A stretch of DNA of 45,978 nucleotides from an uncultured Sphingomonadaceae bacterium. Its GTDB lineage: Bacteria; Pseudomonadota; Alphaproteobacteria; Sphingomonadales; Sphingomonadaceae. The notes under the pieces were generated by a model. That model was not told where the DNA came from. It did not search any database and saw only the letters and a program-made list of their open reading frames with translations. The stretch covers positions 1-45,978 of the forward strand of contig CALMVA010000030.1 in NCBI GenBank assembly GCA_937873035.1. The letters run 5' to 3'. Below are positions 32,341-45,129 of the stretch, one piece after another; the stretch's first letter is position 1, and each line of letters starts with the position of its first letter. The position numbers were made by a program, and so were the translations under genes.

Positions 32341-32398
32341 GGTGCGAGCCTGACACAATAAAGTTTCAAATGAAACCGGATTGCATCAGGGGGCAACG

Positions 32399-36656
<4,258 letters not shown>

Positions 36657-36726
36657 GAGCCCATGCTAGATGGGCCTGTGTGCAACTGCAAACAGGCCCA
36701 TCCTTTCATCTGAAGCCCGAAATGGC

Positions 36727-37983
36727 TCAATATTTCGTCAGTTCAACCTGCATATTCTTATAACCATGCACGAAGCTGGCAGGCACGCGCACCGGCTCTC
36801 CCAGCACGTTCACGCGCAAGCGGCGCTTCTGCATTTCGGAGATGAGCGTGGTAAGCTGAAGCTCGGCCACGCGCGCGCCGACGCAGCGATGGATGCCATA
36901 GCCGAAGGAGAGGTGCCGACGCGCATTTTCACGGTCTACAATCACCTTGTCGCCATCGGGGAACACGCTTTCATCGCGGTTGGCCGAGCAATACCAGAGC
37001 GCCAGCTTGTCGCGCTTCTTGAGCTGGTGGCCGAACAATTCGGTGTCCTCGGTCACGGTGCGACGCATATGCGCCAGCGGCGTTTGCCAGCGGATCAGCT
37101 CGTGCATCGCGTTCACGGCCAGTTCGTGATCGTGGTTCTGCTCCAGCTTGGCACGCTCCGCCGGAAACCGGTCCAGCCCATAGGCAAAGGCCGTCATCGA
37201 GTTGCGCGTGGTATCGTTGCCGCCGACGATGAGGAGGATGAGGTTCCCCATGAACTCCTCATGGCTCATATGCTTCATCGCGTCGGACTGGAGCATGACC
37301 GAAATCAGATCGTGCTGGCCGGGGTTCTGGGCCTTCTTGTCCCAAAGCTGCTTGAAGGCGCCACCCATCTCAAACGCGGTCGCCAGCCGGTGCTGGCGTT
37401 TTTCAACCGTGTCGAAGCTTTCGATGTCACCCAGAACGTCCGACCAGTAGGTCAGCTTGTGGCGCTCTTCAAAGGGGAAGTCGAACAGGATGGCGAGCAT
37501 CTGTGTGGTCAACTCGATCGAGACTTTTTCGACCCAGTCAAAGGGTTTGCCGACGGGCAGGCTGTCAAGCACGGCCGCCGTGCGGGCAACAGTGTCCGCG
37601 CGCATCCGTTCGACTTCAGTCGGGCCGAAGGCGGGGGCGACGGTGCGGCGCTGCGCGGTGTGCTGCGGCGGGTCCATGGCGATGAACATCGGCATGGGCA
37701 CATCGCCTTCCTGCAGATGATCGATGCCGTCGCCCGCAACGGTGATGCCGCCATATTCCCAGCTTGACGAGAAGACCTTGGGCAGAGCTTCGATGTGCTG
37801 GATCGGCTTGTAGGTCGTGACCGACCAATAGGGGCCAAATTTGGAGTCCGGGCAATAATAAATCGGTGCCTGTTCGCGCATCTGGCGGCAGGGTTCCTGC
37901 CAAACGTCATTCGCAAACACTTCCGCGCGGGAAATATCCCACGGGTTCACATCAGCTACCGGGTCCTTGAGCACAGTCGCCAC
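36727..37983 (-). CDS. Cytochrome P450, CYP153-like
   Basis: A soluble heme monooxygenase of 418 residues. The heme-thiolate loop is LSFGYGIHRCVGARVAELQL, the I-helix oxygen motif GGNDTTRNSMTAFAYG and the ExxR motif HELIRWQ. The segments MFIAMDPPQHTAQRR and ALWYCSANRDESVF match what I know of CYP153 alkane omega-hydroxylases, though assignment to that subfamily is provisional. It starts with GTG at 37983, behind AGAGGA. It needs a ferredoxin and reductase, and neither is encoded nearby. An inverted repeat lies about 50 bases upstream. Confidence 0.9.
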   Translation of the reverse strand: MATVLKDPVADVNPWDISRAEVFANDVWQEPCRQMREQAPIYYCPDSKFGPYWSVTTYKPIQHIEALPKVFSSSWEYGGITVAGDGIDHLQEGDVPMPMFIAMDPPQHTAQRRTVAPAFGPTEVERMRADTVARTAAVLDSLPVGKPFDWVEKVSIELTTQMLAILFDFPFEERHKLTYWSDVLGDIESFDTVEKRQHRLATAFEMGGAFKQLWDKKAQNPGQHDLISVMLQSDAMKHMSHEEFMGNLILLIVGGNDTTRNSMTAFAYGLDRFPAERAKLEQNHDHELAVNAMHELIRWQTPLAHMRRTVTEDTELFGHQLKKRDKLALWYCSANRDESVFPDGDKVIVDRENARRHLSFGYGIHRCVGARVAELQLTTLISEMQKRRLRVNVLGEPVRVPASFVHGYKNMQVELTKY

Positions 37984-38032
37984 GACAGAGTCCTCTCATT
38001 TTATGATTCTTGCAGCACTCTGCCACTGTTTA

Positions 38033-38046
38033 CATTGATGTCAATG
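38033..38046. promoter_or_regulatory. Inverted repeat in the P450 promoter
   Basis: CATTGATGTCAATG contains the arms CATTGA and TCAATG around two bases. On the minus strand the same bases give TTGACA, a good -35, with the P450 start codon about 55 bases on. A regulator bound here would overlap the promoter. The regulator is not visible. Confidence 0.5.
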
Positions 38047-38100
38047 AGGATTCGGTGACAGCGCGACGGCGCGTGTAAATCTGCGCCAGAGCGTTGCTCT

Positions 38101-39318
38101 TCAGCCCTTGCGACGGCGCAGGAAGGAGAAAAGCCCCGGTCCTGATTTGAGGACGCCCCGGCGGAATAATCTGGCGGAAATCCAGATGGTGATCGCGACC
38201 CACAGCAATTGCCAGAGTAATGCCGCGACATGGGGCCAGAGTGCCGCATCATTCGCGGCGCGGGCGGCCATGGCGAAGGGCGAACTGAAGGGGAAGATTT
38301 CCGCAAAACGTGCAACCGCGCTGCCGGGCTGGCCCGCCGCCTTGGACGCAAGGCCGAACATCGCCACCTGAAAGATGGTGATCGGCAGCGACATCATCTG
38401 GATTTCGCGCATGGTGGACGCCTGCGCGCCCACGCCGAGGAAAATCGCGCCAAGCAGCATGAAGGCCATTGCGAAATAGCCGACGCATAAAATGAGGAAG
38501 GTCGGCGCGCCAATTGCGGCGGTCAGCGCAGGCAGGCCGCTTGCGCCCGTCAGCACCGCAAGGCCGACGCCGCCCAGCACGATCCAGAAGCTGACGAACA
38601 ACAGCGCAACGCCAAACATACCGACGAGCTTGCCGACAAACACCGATTCGAGCGGGGCTGCCGCGGCCAGAATCTCAATGACCTTGTTCGATTTTTCTTC
38701 GGCGAGCATCCCCACCGTCTGACCCGCGAGAAGCAGCGTAAGGAAGAAGATGGCGAACACTGCGCCATAGCCTGTCACCTGCCGTCCCTGCGCGCTGCCC
38801 GTGGCGGCCTTGGCCTCCTTGGCAACCGGGCGGCTGAGGCGCACACCGGGGGTGAGGCCCGCTTGCCGGTTGCGCAGACTCTGCTCGGCGAGTTCGGAGA
38901 GATAGGCCGCGCCACCCGCGCTTTCGCGCAAGATGGTGGGTGTCGCGAGCGGACCATAGAGAACCGCCGTGTAATCCGGGCTGGTGGCCGCCAGCATGGT
39001 CTTTGCGGCCCGCGCATCATCCGCGCCGTGGCTCACCACCACGTCGAGCCGCGAGGGGCCGATTTCCACCGGGTAAAGGTGGCGCATTTCGGCATCGGTG
39101 GCTTGGACCAGCGGCAAATCCTCCGCGGAAACAATGGCAGCGATGCGCGTTTTGTCCTGCGCGGAGGAAACCGCTTGCGACGCGCCGGTGCCGCCCAGCA
39201 CCGCCATCACGATCATGAAGAGTGGCGCGAGCAGAAAGAGCAGGAATGTGGGTGTCGCGACCACGGCCTTGAAGTCTCGTCGGGCGATGACGCGTGTCTG
39301 CGCGAAGAAATTGCTCAT
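38101..39318 (-). CDS. ABC exporter permease (ABC-2 type, NatB-like)
   Basis: A 405-residue membrane subunit. The first helix (FKAVVATPTFLLFLLAPLFMIVMAVL) is followed by a long extracytoplasmic domain of about 150 residues. Five or six helices follow, including YGAVFAIFFLTLLLAGQTVGMLAEEKSNKVIEIL with the EEK-S-VxE motif typical of ABC-2 permeases of the NatB group. It works with the adjacent ATPase. The substrate is unknown; Na+ or drug export are seen in the family. Its start overlaps the ATPase stop (ATGA). Confidence 0.9.
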   Translation of the reverse strand: MSNFFAQTRVIARRDFKAVVATPTFLLFLLAPLFMIVMAVLGGTGASQAVSSAQDKTRIAAIVSAEDLPLVQATDAEMRHLYPVEIGPSRLDVVVSHGADDARAAKTMLAATSPDYTAVLYGPLATPTILRESAGGAAYLSELAEQSLRNRQAGLTPGVRLSRPVAKEAKAATGSAQGRQVTGYGAVFAIFFLTLLLAGQTVGMLAEEKSNKVIEILAAAAPLESVFVGKLVGMFGVALLFVSFWIVLGGVGLAVLTGASGLPALTAAIGAPTFLILCVGYFAMAFMLLGAIFLGVGAQASTMREIQMMSLPITIFQVAMFGLASKAAGQPGSAVARFAEIFPFSSPFAMAARAANDAALWPHVAALLWQLLWVAITIWISARLFRRGVLKSGPGLFSFLRRRKG

Positions 39319-40250
39319 CGTGCGGCCTCCGCATCCTGCTGGCGGGCATCGCCGACAATGCGCACAAAGGCGTCATGCAGGCCGGGACGCTGCATGGTGA
39401 GCCCGGCAACGCCATGGCCCGCCTCGATGAGCGACATCAACAGCCGCTCCGCCCCGCCATCGGGCACTTCAAAATGCCAGGCCCGGCCATCAAAGCGCGC
39501 ATCGGCCGGCAGCAGCCGCGCGGCTTCTTCCCCGCGCTGGCAGGGCACATAATGCGCCTGCATCGGCAGCACGCCGCGGGCCTCCTCAACCGTGCCTTCA
39601 AAGCGCCGCTTGCCGCCTGCGATGATTGCCAGCCGCTCGCACAGTCGTTCGGCATGGCTCATCACGTGCGTGGAAAACAGGATGGTCGCCCCACGTGCGC
39701 TTTCTGCGCGGACAAGGCTTTCAAGATGTTCCTGATTGACAGGATCAAGGCCAGAAAATGGCTCGTCGAGCACGATCAGTTCGGGCCGGTGGACGATGCT
39801 GCCGAGCAGTTGGACAAGCTGTGCCATGCCTTTCGACATTTGGCGGATCTTGCGATCAACGGCGTGGCCAAGCCCCGCCTCTTCCATCATATCGCCCGCG
39901 CGGCGTCGCCCTTCGGCCCAGTCCAGCCCGCGCAGCGCGCCCATGAAGGCAATCGCCTCACGCGCCTTCATGGCCGGATAGAGGCCGCGTTCTTCGGGCA
40001 GATACCCCACCCGCTGGCTCGCCTCGCGCGGGGCGCTGTGGCCAAGCAGGCGGCGCGCCCCCGAATCGGGGTCGATAATGCCCAAAAGCATCCGCAGCGT
40101 CGTTGTCTTGCCAGCCCCATTGGGGCCAAGCACGCCGTAAATCATCCCGCGCGGAACCGAGAGGCTGACGCCATTGACTGCCGTTGCCGATCCGAAGTGT
40201 TTTACCAGATCGTTCGCCCATACCGGCGTGTCGTCATCCACAGGCCACAT
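39315..40250 (-). CDS. ABC transporter ATP-binding protein (NatA-like)
   Basis: A 311-residue ATPase subunit. Walker A is GVLGPNGAGKTTTLRML, the signature region reads RQMSKGMAQLVQL instead of the usual LSGGQ, and Walker B is ELIVLDEPFSGLDP with the switch His in STHVMSHAERL. A C-terminal DUF4162-type extension follows. The start is uncertain: I give the ATG at 40250 (MWPVDDDTPVW), but GAGGGA is too close to it and a GTG at 40241 or an ATG at 40289 are alternatives. It diverges from queG and is coupled to the permease. Confidence 0.88.
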   Translation of the reverse strand: MWPVDDDTPVWANDLVKHFGSATAVNGVSLSVPRGMIYGVLGPNGAGKTTTLRMLLGIIDPDSGARRLLGHSAPREASQRVGYLPEERGLYPAMKAREAIAFMGALRGLDWAEGRRRAGDMMEEAGLGHAVDRKIRQMSKGMAQLVQLLGSIVHRPELIVLDEPFSGLDPVNQEHLESLVRAESARGATILFSTHVMSHAERLCERLAIIAGGKRRFEGTVEEARGVLPMQAHYVPCQRGEEAARLLPADARFDGRAWHFEVPDGGAERLLMSLIEAGHGVAGLTMQRPGLHDAFVRIVGDARQQDAEAAR

Positions 40251-40287
40251 TCCCTCGTTCGCCGTCGCGTGGTAGCGACTATGGGCC

Positions 40288-41346
40288 ATGCCTAGCAATC
40301 CAACTCCTGCAAAACCGCTAACGGCCCCGGCGCTCAAGGCCGAAGCGCATCGGCTTGGCTTCTCGGCGTGCGGCATCACCGTCGCGTCGCATGACTTTAG
40401 TGGCCGGCTGCACGATTGGCTGGCGCTGGGTGCGCATGGCGACATGGGCTGGATGGAAGAGCGCGCGGCGCAGCGCGCCGGGCCACAGGCGCTGTGGCCG
40501 GACGCGCGCTCGGTGATTTCGCTCGGCATGAGCTATGCGCCCGGCCATGATCCGCTGGCGCTGGCCGATGTGCCCGATCGCGGGCGGATTTCAGTTTATG
40601 CGCAGGGGCAGGATTATCACGACATCGTGAAGAAGGCGCTGAAGGCGCTCGCCCGCTGGATGGTCGAACAGGCCCCATCCGCGCTGAAGGTCTTTGTCGA
40701 TACCGCCCCCGTCATGGAAAAGCCGCTTGGCCAGCAGGCGGGGCTGGGCTGGCAGGGCAAGCACACCAACCTCGTCAGTCGCGCGCATGGCAGCTGGCTC
40801 TTTCTGGGTGCGATCTACACGACACTTGATCTTGAAGCAGATGCGCCCGGCGAGGACCGCTGTGGCCGCTGCACGGCCTGCCAGACGGCCTGCCCGACCA
40901 ACGCTTTTCCGGCACCCTATACGCTCGATGCGCGGCGCTGCATCTCCTATCTGACGATTGAGCATAAAGGCCCGATCCCGCACGAGTTCCGCCGTGCAAT
41001 GGGCAACCGCATCTATGGCTGCGATGATTGTCTGGCCGTGTGTCCGTGGAACAAATTTGCCAGTGCGGCGGCCGCAAACCGGGCGTTCGCACCGCGTGCA
41101 GAGCTTGTCGCTCCACGCCTTGCCGATCTGCTGGCGCTTGACGATGCCGGCTTCCGGCAGGTCTTTTCAGGCTCGCCCATCAAGCGCATCGGGCGTGATC
41201 GAATGGTGCGCAACGCGGCCATTGCGGCGGGCAATAGCGGGGATGCGGCGCTAAGGCCTGTTCTTATGCGGTTGCTGGATGATGCGTCAGATGTGGTTCG
41301 TGATGCGGCGGGCTGGGCGCTCGCACAACTCAGCGGCGCTGCCTGA
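40288..41346 (+). CDS. queG: Epoxyqueuosine reductase QueG
   Basis: A cobalamin-dependent iron-sulfur enzyme of 352 residues that reduces epoxyqueuosine to queuosine in tRNA, the last step of the pathway. Two 4Fe-4S clusters are read in [16 protein letters not shown] and [13 protein letters not shown]. The N-terminal domain holds [27 protein letters not shown], with the catalytic Asp in VDTAP, and the C-terminus is a short HEAT-like tail. Its 3' end overlaps the convergent small gene by 17 bases. Confidence 0.95.
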   Translation: MPSNPTPAKPLTAPALKAEAHRLGFSACGITVASHDFSGRLHDWLALGAHGDMGWMEERAAQRAGPQALWPDARSVISLGMSYAPGHDPLALADVPDRGRISVYAQGQDYHDIVKKALKALARWMVEQAPSALKVFVDTAPVMEKPLGQQAGLGWQGKHTNLVSRAHGSWLFLGAIYTTLDLEADAPGEDRCGRCTACQTACPTNAFPAPYTLDARRCISYLTIEHKGPIPHEFRRAMGNRIYGCDDCLAVCPWNKFASAAAANRAFAPRAELVAPRLADLLALDDAGFRQVFSGSPIKRIGRDRMVRNAAIAAGNSGDAALRPVLMRLLDDASDVVRDAAGWALAQLSGAA

Positions 41347-41701
41347 TCGCGGCGATGCAGCTGTTGCGCTCGGCATCGCGTCCATCGGGCACGCGTGCCG
41401 CGACATAGGTCACAACCGGTGTTCGTCCGTCTCCGGGTGGGTAGAGATAGGCATCGAGCACGCAATCGGCATTGGCGAACTGGAGCTTGCGCGCGGCATC
41501 CTCGCGCACATCCTGCACCGGCTGACCGAGAAGCTGCACCAGCGTGCGGGCATCCTTGCCCATGATGCGCTCCAGCTCAGACCCGGCGCGCATCGGCGTT
41601 GTGACAAGCGCGGATTGCGCGCGACGCGTGTCTGCGCCCTCGGCTGCGCTGGCGGCCGCAAAGACAAGCAGCATCTTCAATATGTTACGCCAGATCGCCA
41701 T
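41330..41701 (-). CDS. Small exported hypothetical protein
   Basis: A 123-residue protein with a signal peptide ([20 protein letters not shown]) and a compact domain. [22 protein letters not shown] is followed by [16 protein letters not shown] and RNSCIAAI. The pattern of a helical start, LLGxP and a later Cys pair recalls SmpA/BamE-like periplasmic folds, but I cannot assign a family. The ATG at 41701 fits the signal peptide. It follows the phospholipase D gene by 32 bases on the same strand, so it may be its partner. Confidence 0.75.
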   Translation of the reverse strand: MAIWRNILKMLLVFAAASAAEGADTRRAQSALVTTPMRAGSELERIMGKDARTLVQLLGQPVQDVREDAARKLQFANADCVLDAYLYPPGDGRTPVVTYVAARVPDGRDAERNSCIAAIRQRR

Positions 41702-41733
41702 GGCGTAGTGCTTGGCAAGGCGCGCGCCGTCCG

Positions 41734-42966
41734 TCAATCGTGGGCTGCCGGCGCGACGGGGCGACGCCAGCGTTTGCGGTCCGGCCCGATATTGAAGCGC
41801 CGCGTGATCGTATAATCCAGCGTCGAGAACAGAAAATAGGCGAGAAACCAGCGCAGGCGGCGGAAGGGGCCAGAGGCCTGCTTGAGCCAGACGCGGTCGA
41901 TTCTGCGGCAACTTTCCAGTTGCTCGTCAAACAAGGCGCGGACACGGGCGGCAAAGGCGGCGTCCTCGATCCGCAGCATAAGCTCTACATTGATGAAGAT
42001 GCTGCGCGTGTCGAAATTGGCCGAGCCGATATAGACAATGTCGTCGGCCACGATGAGCTTCATGTGAAGCCGCGTGCGGGTATATTCAAAGATGGACGCG
42101 CCCCGGCGCATCAGCAGCCCATAGCAATGCCTTGCCGCGCCGATGGTGGTTGTGTTGTCAGACTTGGCGGCCGTCACCAGCCGCAGCCGCCCGCGCCGGG
42201 CAATTCGTCCCAGCCGCCGCAGGAAGGTGAATTCCGGCGCGAAATAGGCCTCCACCATGCTGACCTCGGTCGCCGCGTCAAGATCGCTGCGCAGCGCGCG
42301 CGCCAGTGGATTGAGACGCTCAAACGGTCCGCCCATCACCCAGCGCAAAGCGCCGCTATGTTCGCTTGTGGCGGCAAGAATCCCCTGCAAACGGCGAATA
42401 CGCTGCTTCTGGCTGCCGACCCAGCCGTTGAGCGCATCGAAATAGACGGCAAGATTCTCGACCTTCGGCCCGGATATTTCCAGCATCAGATCATGCCAGT
42501 GGTCCTGCGTTTCGGTGTCGCGGAAATAGTCTTCGGCAATGTTCGCCCCGCCGATCAGAGCCACGCGCTCATCGGCGATGAGCATCTTCTGGTGGTTGCG
42601 CAGCAGGTAGCGGCGGCCCTTGTGCGGAATGAAGCGCGCCATGCGCCCGCCCGCGTCTATGAGCGGGGCAAAGAAGTTGTCGGGCAGGGCGGAACTCCCA
42701 AAACCGTCGATGAGTAGCGTCACCTCAACGCCGCGCGCACGCGCGGCGAGCAACGCACCCAGAACATCGCGGCCAGCCGGATCATCCTCAAAGATATAGT
42801 AGAAGAGCCGCAAGCTGCGCCCGGCGCCGCTGATGATGGCCAGAATGTGGGCAAGGCGCGCAGCCCCATCCACCACCAATGTCAGGTCGTGGCCATCAAC
42901 GCTTATGCTCGCGGGTGGAAAGGCGGGGCTGTCGCTCACCCGCCTAAATGGCCAAATTCTTGACAT
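41734..42966 (-). CDS. Phospholipase D-like protein, probable cardiolipin synthase
   Basis: A 410-residue enzyme with two HKD motifs: NHQKMLIADERVALIGGANI and LHMKLIVADDIVYIGSANFDTRS. The first reads HxKxxxxD and the second likewise, both complete. Such proteins transfer phosphatidyl groups; ClsA-C-type cardiolipin synthases fit the length and the FYYIFEDDPAGRDV segment best. There is no N-terminal membrane anchor of the ClsA kind, so it is closer to ClsB/C. It lies divergent from rpoZ across 60 bases. Confidence 0.9.
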   Translation of the reverse strand: MSRIWPFRRVSDSPAFPPASISVDGHDLTLVVDGAARLAHILAIISGAGRSLRLFYYIFEDDPAGRDVLGALLAARARGVEVTLLIDGFGSSALPDNFFAPLIDAGGRMARFIPHKGRRYLLRNHQKMLIADERVALIGGANIAEDYFRDTETQDHWHDLMLEISGPKVENLAVYFDALNGWVGSQKQRIRRLQGILAATSEHSGALRWVMGGPFERLNPLARALRSDLDAATEVSMVEAYFAPEFTFLRRLGRIARRGRLRLVTAAKSDNTTTIGAARHCYGLLMRRGASIFEYTRTRLHMKLIVADDIVYIGSANFDTRSIFINVELMLRIEDAAFAARVRALFDEQLESCRRIDRVWLKQASGPFRRLRWFLAYFLFSTLDYTITRRFNIGPDRKRWRRPVAPAAHD

Positions 42967-43026
42967 TGATGCAAGCCACTGTTAGCGGACCCGCTTTCCC
43001 GAATTGCCGTTTGATGGAGGCGCTCA

Positions 43027-43368
43027 ATGGCGCGCGTTACTGTTGAAGATTGCGTCGACAAGGTCACCAACCGGTTTGACCTCGTTCTGGTGGCCGCCCA
43101 GCGCGCCCGCCAGATTTCCGGCGGTGCCGAACTGACGATCGACCGCGACCGTGATAAAAACCCGGTTGTCGCGTTGCGCGAAATTGCCGACGAAACGATT
43201 CTCCCGGACGATATGCAGGAAGCCATTGTGAGTGGCCTGCAGCGCGTCCGTGTCGACGATGAAGTTGAGTCGGACGAAATGACCTCGCTGTCGAGTGCCG
43301 CAGAAGCACTCCGCCTCACGGCGGCTGCACCGCCGCGCAACCAGAATCTGGGCGGCGACTACGACTGA
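43027..43368 (+). CDS. rpoZ: RNA polymerase omega subunit
   Basis: A 113-residue omega subunit that helps assemble RNA polymerase and takes part in ppGpp binding. The N-terminal [20 protein letters not shown] and [13 protein letters not shown] match the family; the C-terminal tail is longer and low in conservation, as usual for alphaproteobacteria. The usual neighbour spoT/rel is not seen in the window. A strong terminator follows. Confidence 0.97.
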   Translation: MARVTVEDCVDKVTNRFDLVLVAAQRARQISGGAELTIDRDRDKNPVVALREIADETILPDDMQEAIVSGLQRVRVDDEVESDEMTSLSSAAEALRLTAAAPPRNQNLGGDYD

Positions 43369-43391
43369 TCGTTTCGCACAGGCGAAAAAAG

Positions 43392-43424
43392 AGGCCCGGC
43401 GCTGTTGCGACCGGGCCTTTTTTT
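43392..43424 (+). terminator. Rho-independent terminator of rpoZ
   Basis: AGGCCCGG and CCGGGCCT form an eight-base stem around an 11-base loop and run straight into a T-run. It stands 24 bases after the rpoZ stop. Confidence 0.95.
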
Positions 43425-43445
43425 GTCCGAAAGCGGAGCTTGATT

Positions 43446-43934
43446 TCAGGCGACCGCCTGAAGCCTGGGCGTTTCCAGCGGGGTGATTTCATGTGCGTGT
43501 TTCCAGCACAAATCGCCCTGCACCAGTTCGCGCCCGTCATGCGAGAGGATCGAGACCTTGCGAATCGGTTGCTCGTCACGCTTGTCGACGAGGATCGGGG
43601 TGGAGGGTGCTCCCGTTTCCCAGACTTCGCCCCACTGGCGCAGCGCGATCATCGCAGGCAGAAGAGCTGCGCCTTTTTCCGTCAGGCGATATTCGATCTT
43701 GCGGCGGTCATCGGGCATGGGCTGCCGGGCCAGAATACCATGATCGACAAGGCGGCCAAGGCGGTTCGCCAGGATGTTGCGCGCGATGCCGAGCGTCGAC
43801 TGGAACTCCTCGAAATGATGGAAGCCGTTAAAGGCGGCGCGCAGGATGAGGAACGACCAGCGTTCCCCCATCGATTCCAGGGCGGCGGGAAGCCCGCAAT
43901 CGATATTTGTGAGGTCTTCCTTCAACTCACCCAT
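43446..43934 (-). CDS. HxlR family transcriptional regulator
   Basis: A 162-residue winged-helix DNA-binding protein. CGLPAALESMGERWSFLILRAAFNG is the HxlR signature, and RNILANRLGRLVDHGIL carries the recognition helix. The C-terminal 60 residues form an extra domain with the only other Cys in GDLCWKH; it is larger than the 110-residue minimum of the family. The start at 43934 (MGELKEDL) fits the family N-terminus. It faces the CC_3452 family gene across an AT-rich gap with repeated TTGCAA/GCAACT motifs, a likely operator. Confidence 0.92.
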   Translation of the reverse strand: MGELKEDLTNIDCGLPAALESMGERWSFLILRAAFNGFHHFEEFQSTLGIARNILANRLGRLVDHGILARQPMPDDRRKIEYRLTEKGAALLPAMIALRQWGEVWETGAPSTPILVDKRDEQPIRKVSILSHDGRELVQGDLCWKHAHEITPLETPRLQAVA

Positions 43935-44013
43935 TGAAACTCTGCCCTTCCATCCCACCTGTCATGCCGCAGGCTATCTCAAAAATGCCGCAATGCAAAA
44001 TAATTTAAGTTTC

Positions 44014-44059
44014 TAGTTGCAACTTGCAATCTAATTAGGTAGGTAGTGATTCGCAACTA
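44014..44059. promoter_or_regulatory. Likely HxlR operator region
   Basis: Contains TAGTTGC at 44014-44020 and its inverse GCAACTA at 44053-44059, with a direct repeat TTGCAACTTGCAA and the palindrome CTAATTAG between them. It sits between two divergent genes, one a DNA-binding regulator. Binding is inferred. Confidence 0.5.
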
Positions 44060-44082
44060 AAAAACCGAAAGGACCTCCCCTG

Positions 44083-44400
44083 ATGCGTACTCTTATCGCT
44101 CTTGCCGCCCTTGCGACCTCGACCGCGCTGTTTGCAGGTTCCGCAACGGAAGCTTTCGCCGGCACCGCTGGCTACCGCCTTGTTCCCGCAACGGCCTTCT
44201 CGGCTGCCAATACCGTTGTCGCTCGTGACGTGCTGTGGAAGTGCGCTGGCGAAGCCTGCGTTGCGACCAAGGCCACCAGCCGCCCTGAAATCGTCTGCGC
44301 TTCGGCTGCGCGTGAAATCGGCAAGGTTGCCGCGTTCTCGGCCAATGGTCAGGACTTCACGGCTGAACAGCTGGCCAAGTGCAACGAAAAAGCCCGCTGA
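44083..44400 (+). CDS. CC_3452 family secreted small protein
   Basis: A 105-residue exported protein. A signal peptide (LIALAALATSTALFAGSATEAFA) precedes a domain of about 78 residues with VLWKCAGEACVAT, SRPEIVCASAAREIGKVAAF and LAKCNEKAR. The Trp-x-Cys, Cys, Val-Cys and final Cys-Asn pattern is that of the CC_3452 family of Caulobacter and sphingomonads, of unknown function; four cysteines suggest two disulfides. It begins behind an AAAGGACC-type ribosome site and is divergent from the HxlR regulator, which may control it. Confidence 0.85.
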   Translation: MRTLIALAALATSTALFAGSATEAFAGTAGYRLVPATAFSAANTVVARDVLWKCAGEACVATKATSRPEIVCASAAREIGKVAAFSANGQDFTAEQLAKCNEKAR

Positions 44401-44459
44401 TTCAAAAGATTTAGCTCCCGCCCGACGACACTCCCCCAAATCATCATCGGGCCACTATG

Positions 44460-44496
44460 GGCAGCCGCGCGGGCATCCCCCGTCGGCTGCCTTTTT
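44460..44496 (+). terminator. Rho-independent terminator after the CC_3452 family gene
   Basis: GGCAGCCG and CGGCTGCC form an eight-base stem with a 16-base loop, followed by TTTTT. It lies 60 bases after the stop of the upstream gene, in the right orientation. Confidence 0.92.
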
Positions 44497-44617
44497 ATTT
44501 GCTGCGGGCCGATAGTGCAGGGCCTGTCACACGCGCGTCATGGGCGTTTGGCACTTTATGCGGGCGACCCAAGGTGCTGCTTCGTGGTGTTGCGTGCGCA
44601 GCACCCCCAACCTCTGA

Positions 44618-44652
44618 CCGCTCCGGGCGACGCCCCCCTCAGCCCGGAGCGG
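44618..44652. terminator. Perfect 11-bp hairpin near the thioesterase 3' end
   Basis: CCGCTCCGGGC and GCCCGGAGCGG pair perfectly around a 13-base loop, 14 bases beyond the thioesterase stop codon on its strand. No T-run follows, so it is a hairpin of terminator-like or stabilising type. Confidence 0.5.
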
Positions 44653-44666
44653 CCTTCTTCCGGCAT

Positions 44667-45125
44667 CTATCCCGCATCGCCGCGAAGTATCGGTGCGGGT
44701 TGCGCATCGAACGCCGCAAAGCAGGCCTTGACCGCATCGGGAATGGGGCGGGGCGTGTGCGTATCGAGATCGACAAACACCTGCACCTCGCGAATTTCAG
44801 CGCGCAGATCATCGCCCGCGGTACCAGCGCCATGCAATTCCATCAGAACCGTCATCGAGCTGTTGCCGAACCGCTCGGTCCGGCACCAGATGTCGATCAG
44901 CTCATCGGGCTTGATCGGCTTGCGATAGTCCACCTCGGCATGGGCGACGTGAAAATCCATCGCGCCAGCCCCGCCTTCGCCCCGGAAATTCACGGCGCGC
45001 CAATATTCGGTGATGCCCAGATCACCATAATCAAGATAGCGCGCGTTGAAGACCACGCCTTGCGGATCGACCTCCGACCAGCGCACGCGGAGCCTGTAGC
45101 GAAAGGCAAACCCCGGCAGTGTCAT
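44667..45125 (-). CDS. Acyl-CoA thioesterase (4-hydroxybenzoyl-CoA thioesterase type)
   Basis: A 152-residue hotdog-fold thioesterase of the YbgC/4HBT class. RVRWSEVDPQGVVFNARYLDYGD carries the catalytic Asp region (SEVDPQGVV). YRKPIKPDELIDI is a typical later strand. It hydrolyses short- or medium-chain acyl-CoA or acyl-ACP. The ATG at 45125 lies four bases after the stop of the aminotransferase gene, so the two are read together. The natural substrate is unknown. Confidence 0.9.
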   Translation of the reverse strand: MTLPGFAFRYRLRVRWSEVDPQGVVFNARYLDYGDLGITEYWRAVNFRGEGGAGAMDFHVAHAEVDYRKPIKPDELIDIWCRTERFGNSSMTVLMELHGAGTAGDDLRAEIREVQVFVDLDTHTPRPIPDAVKACFAAFDAQPAPILRGDAG

Positions 45126-45129
45126 TGCG

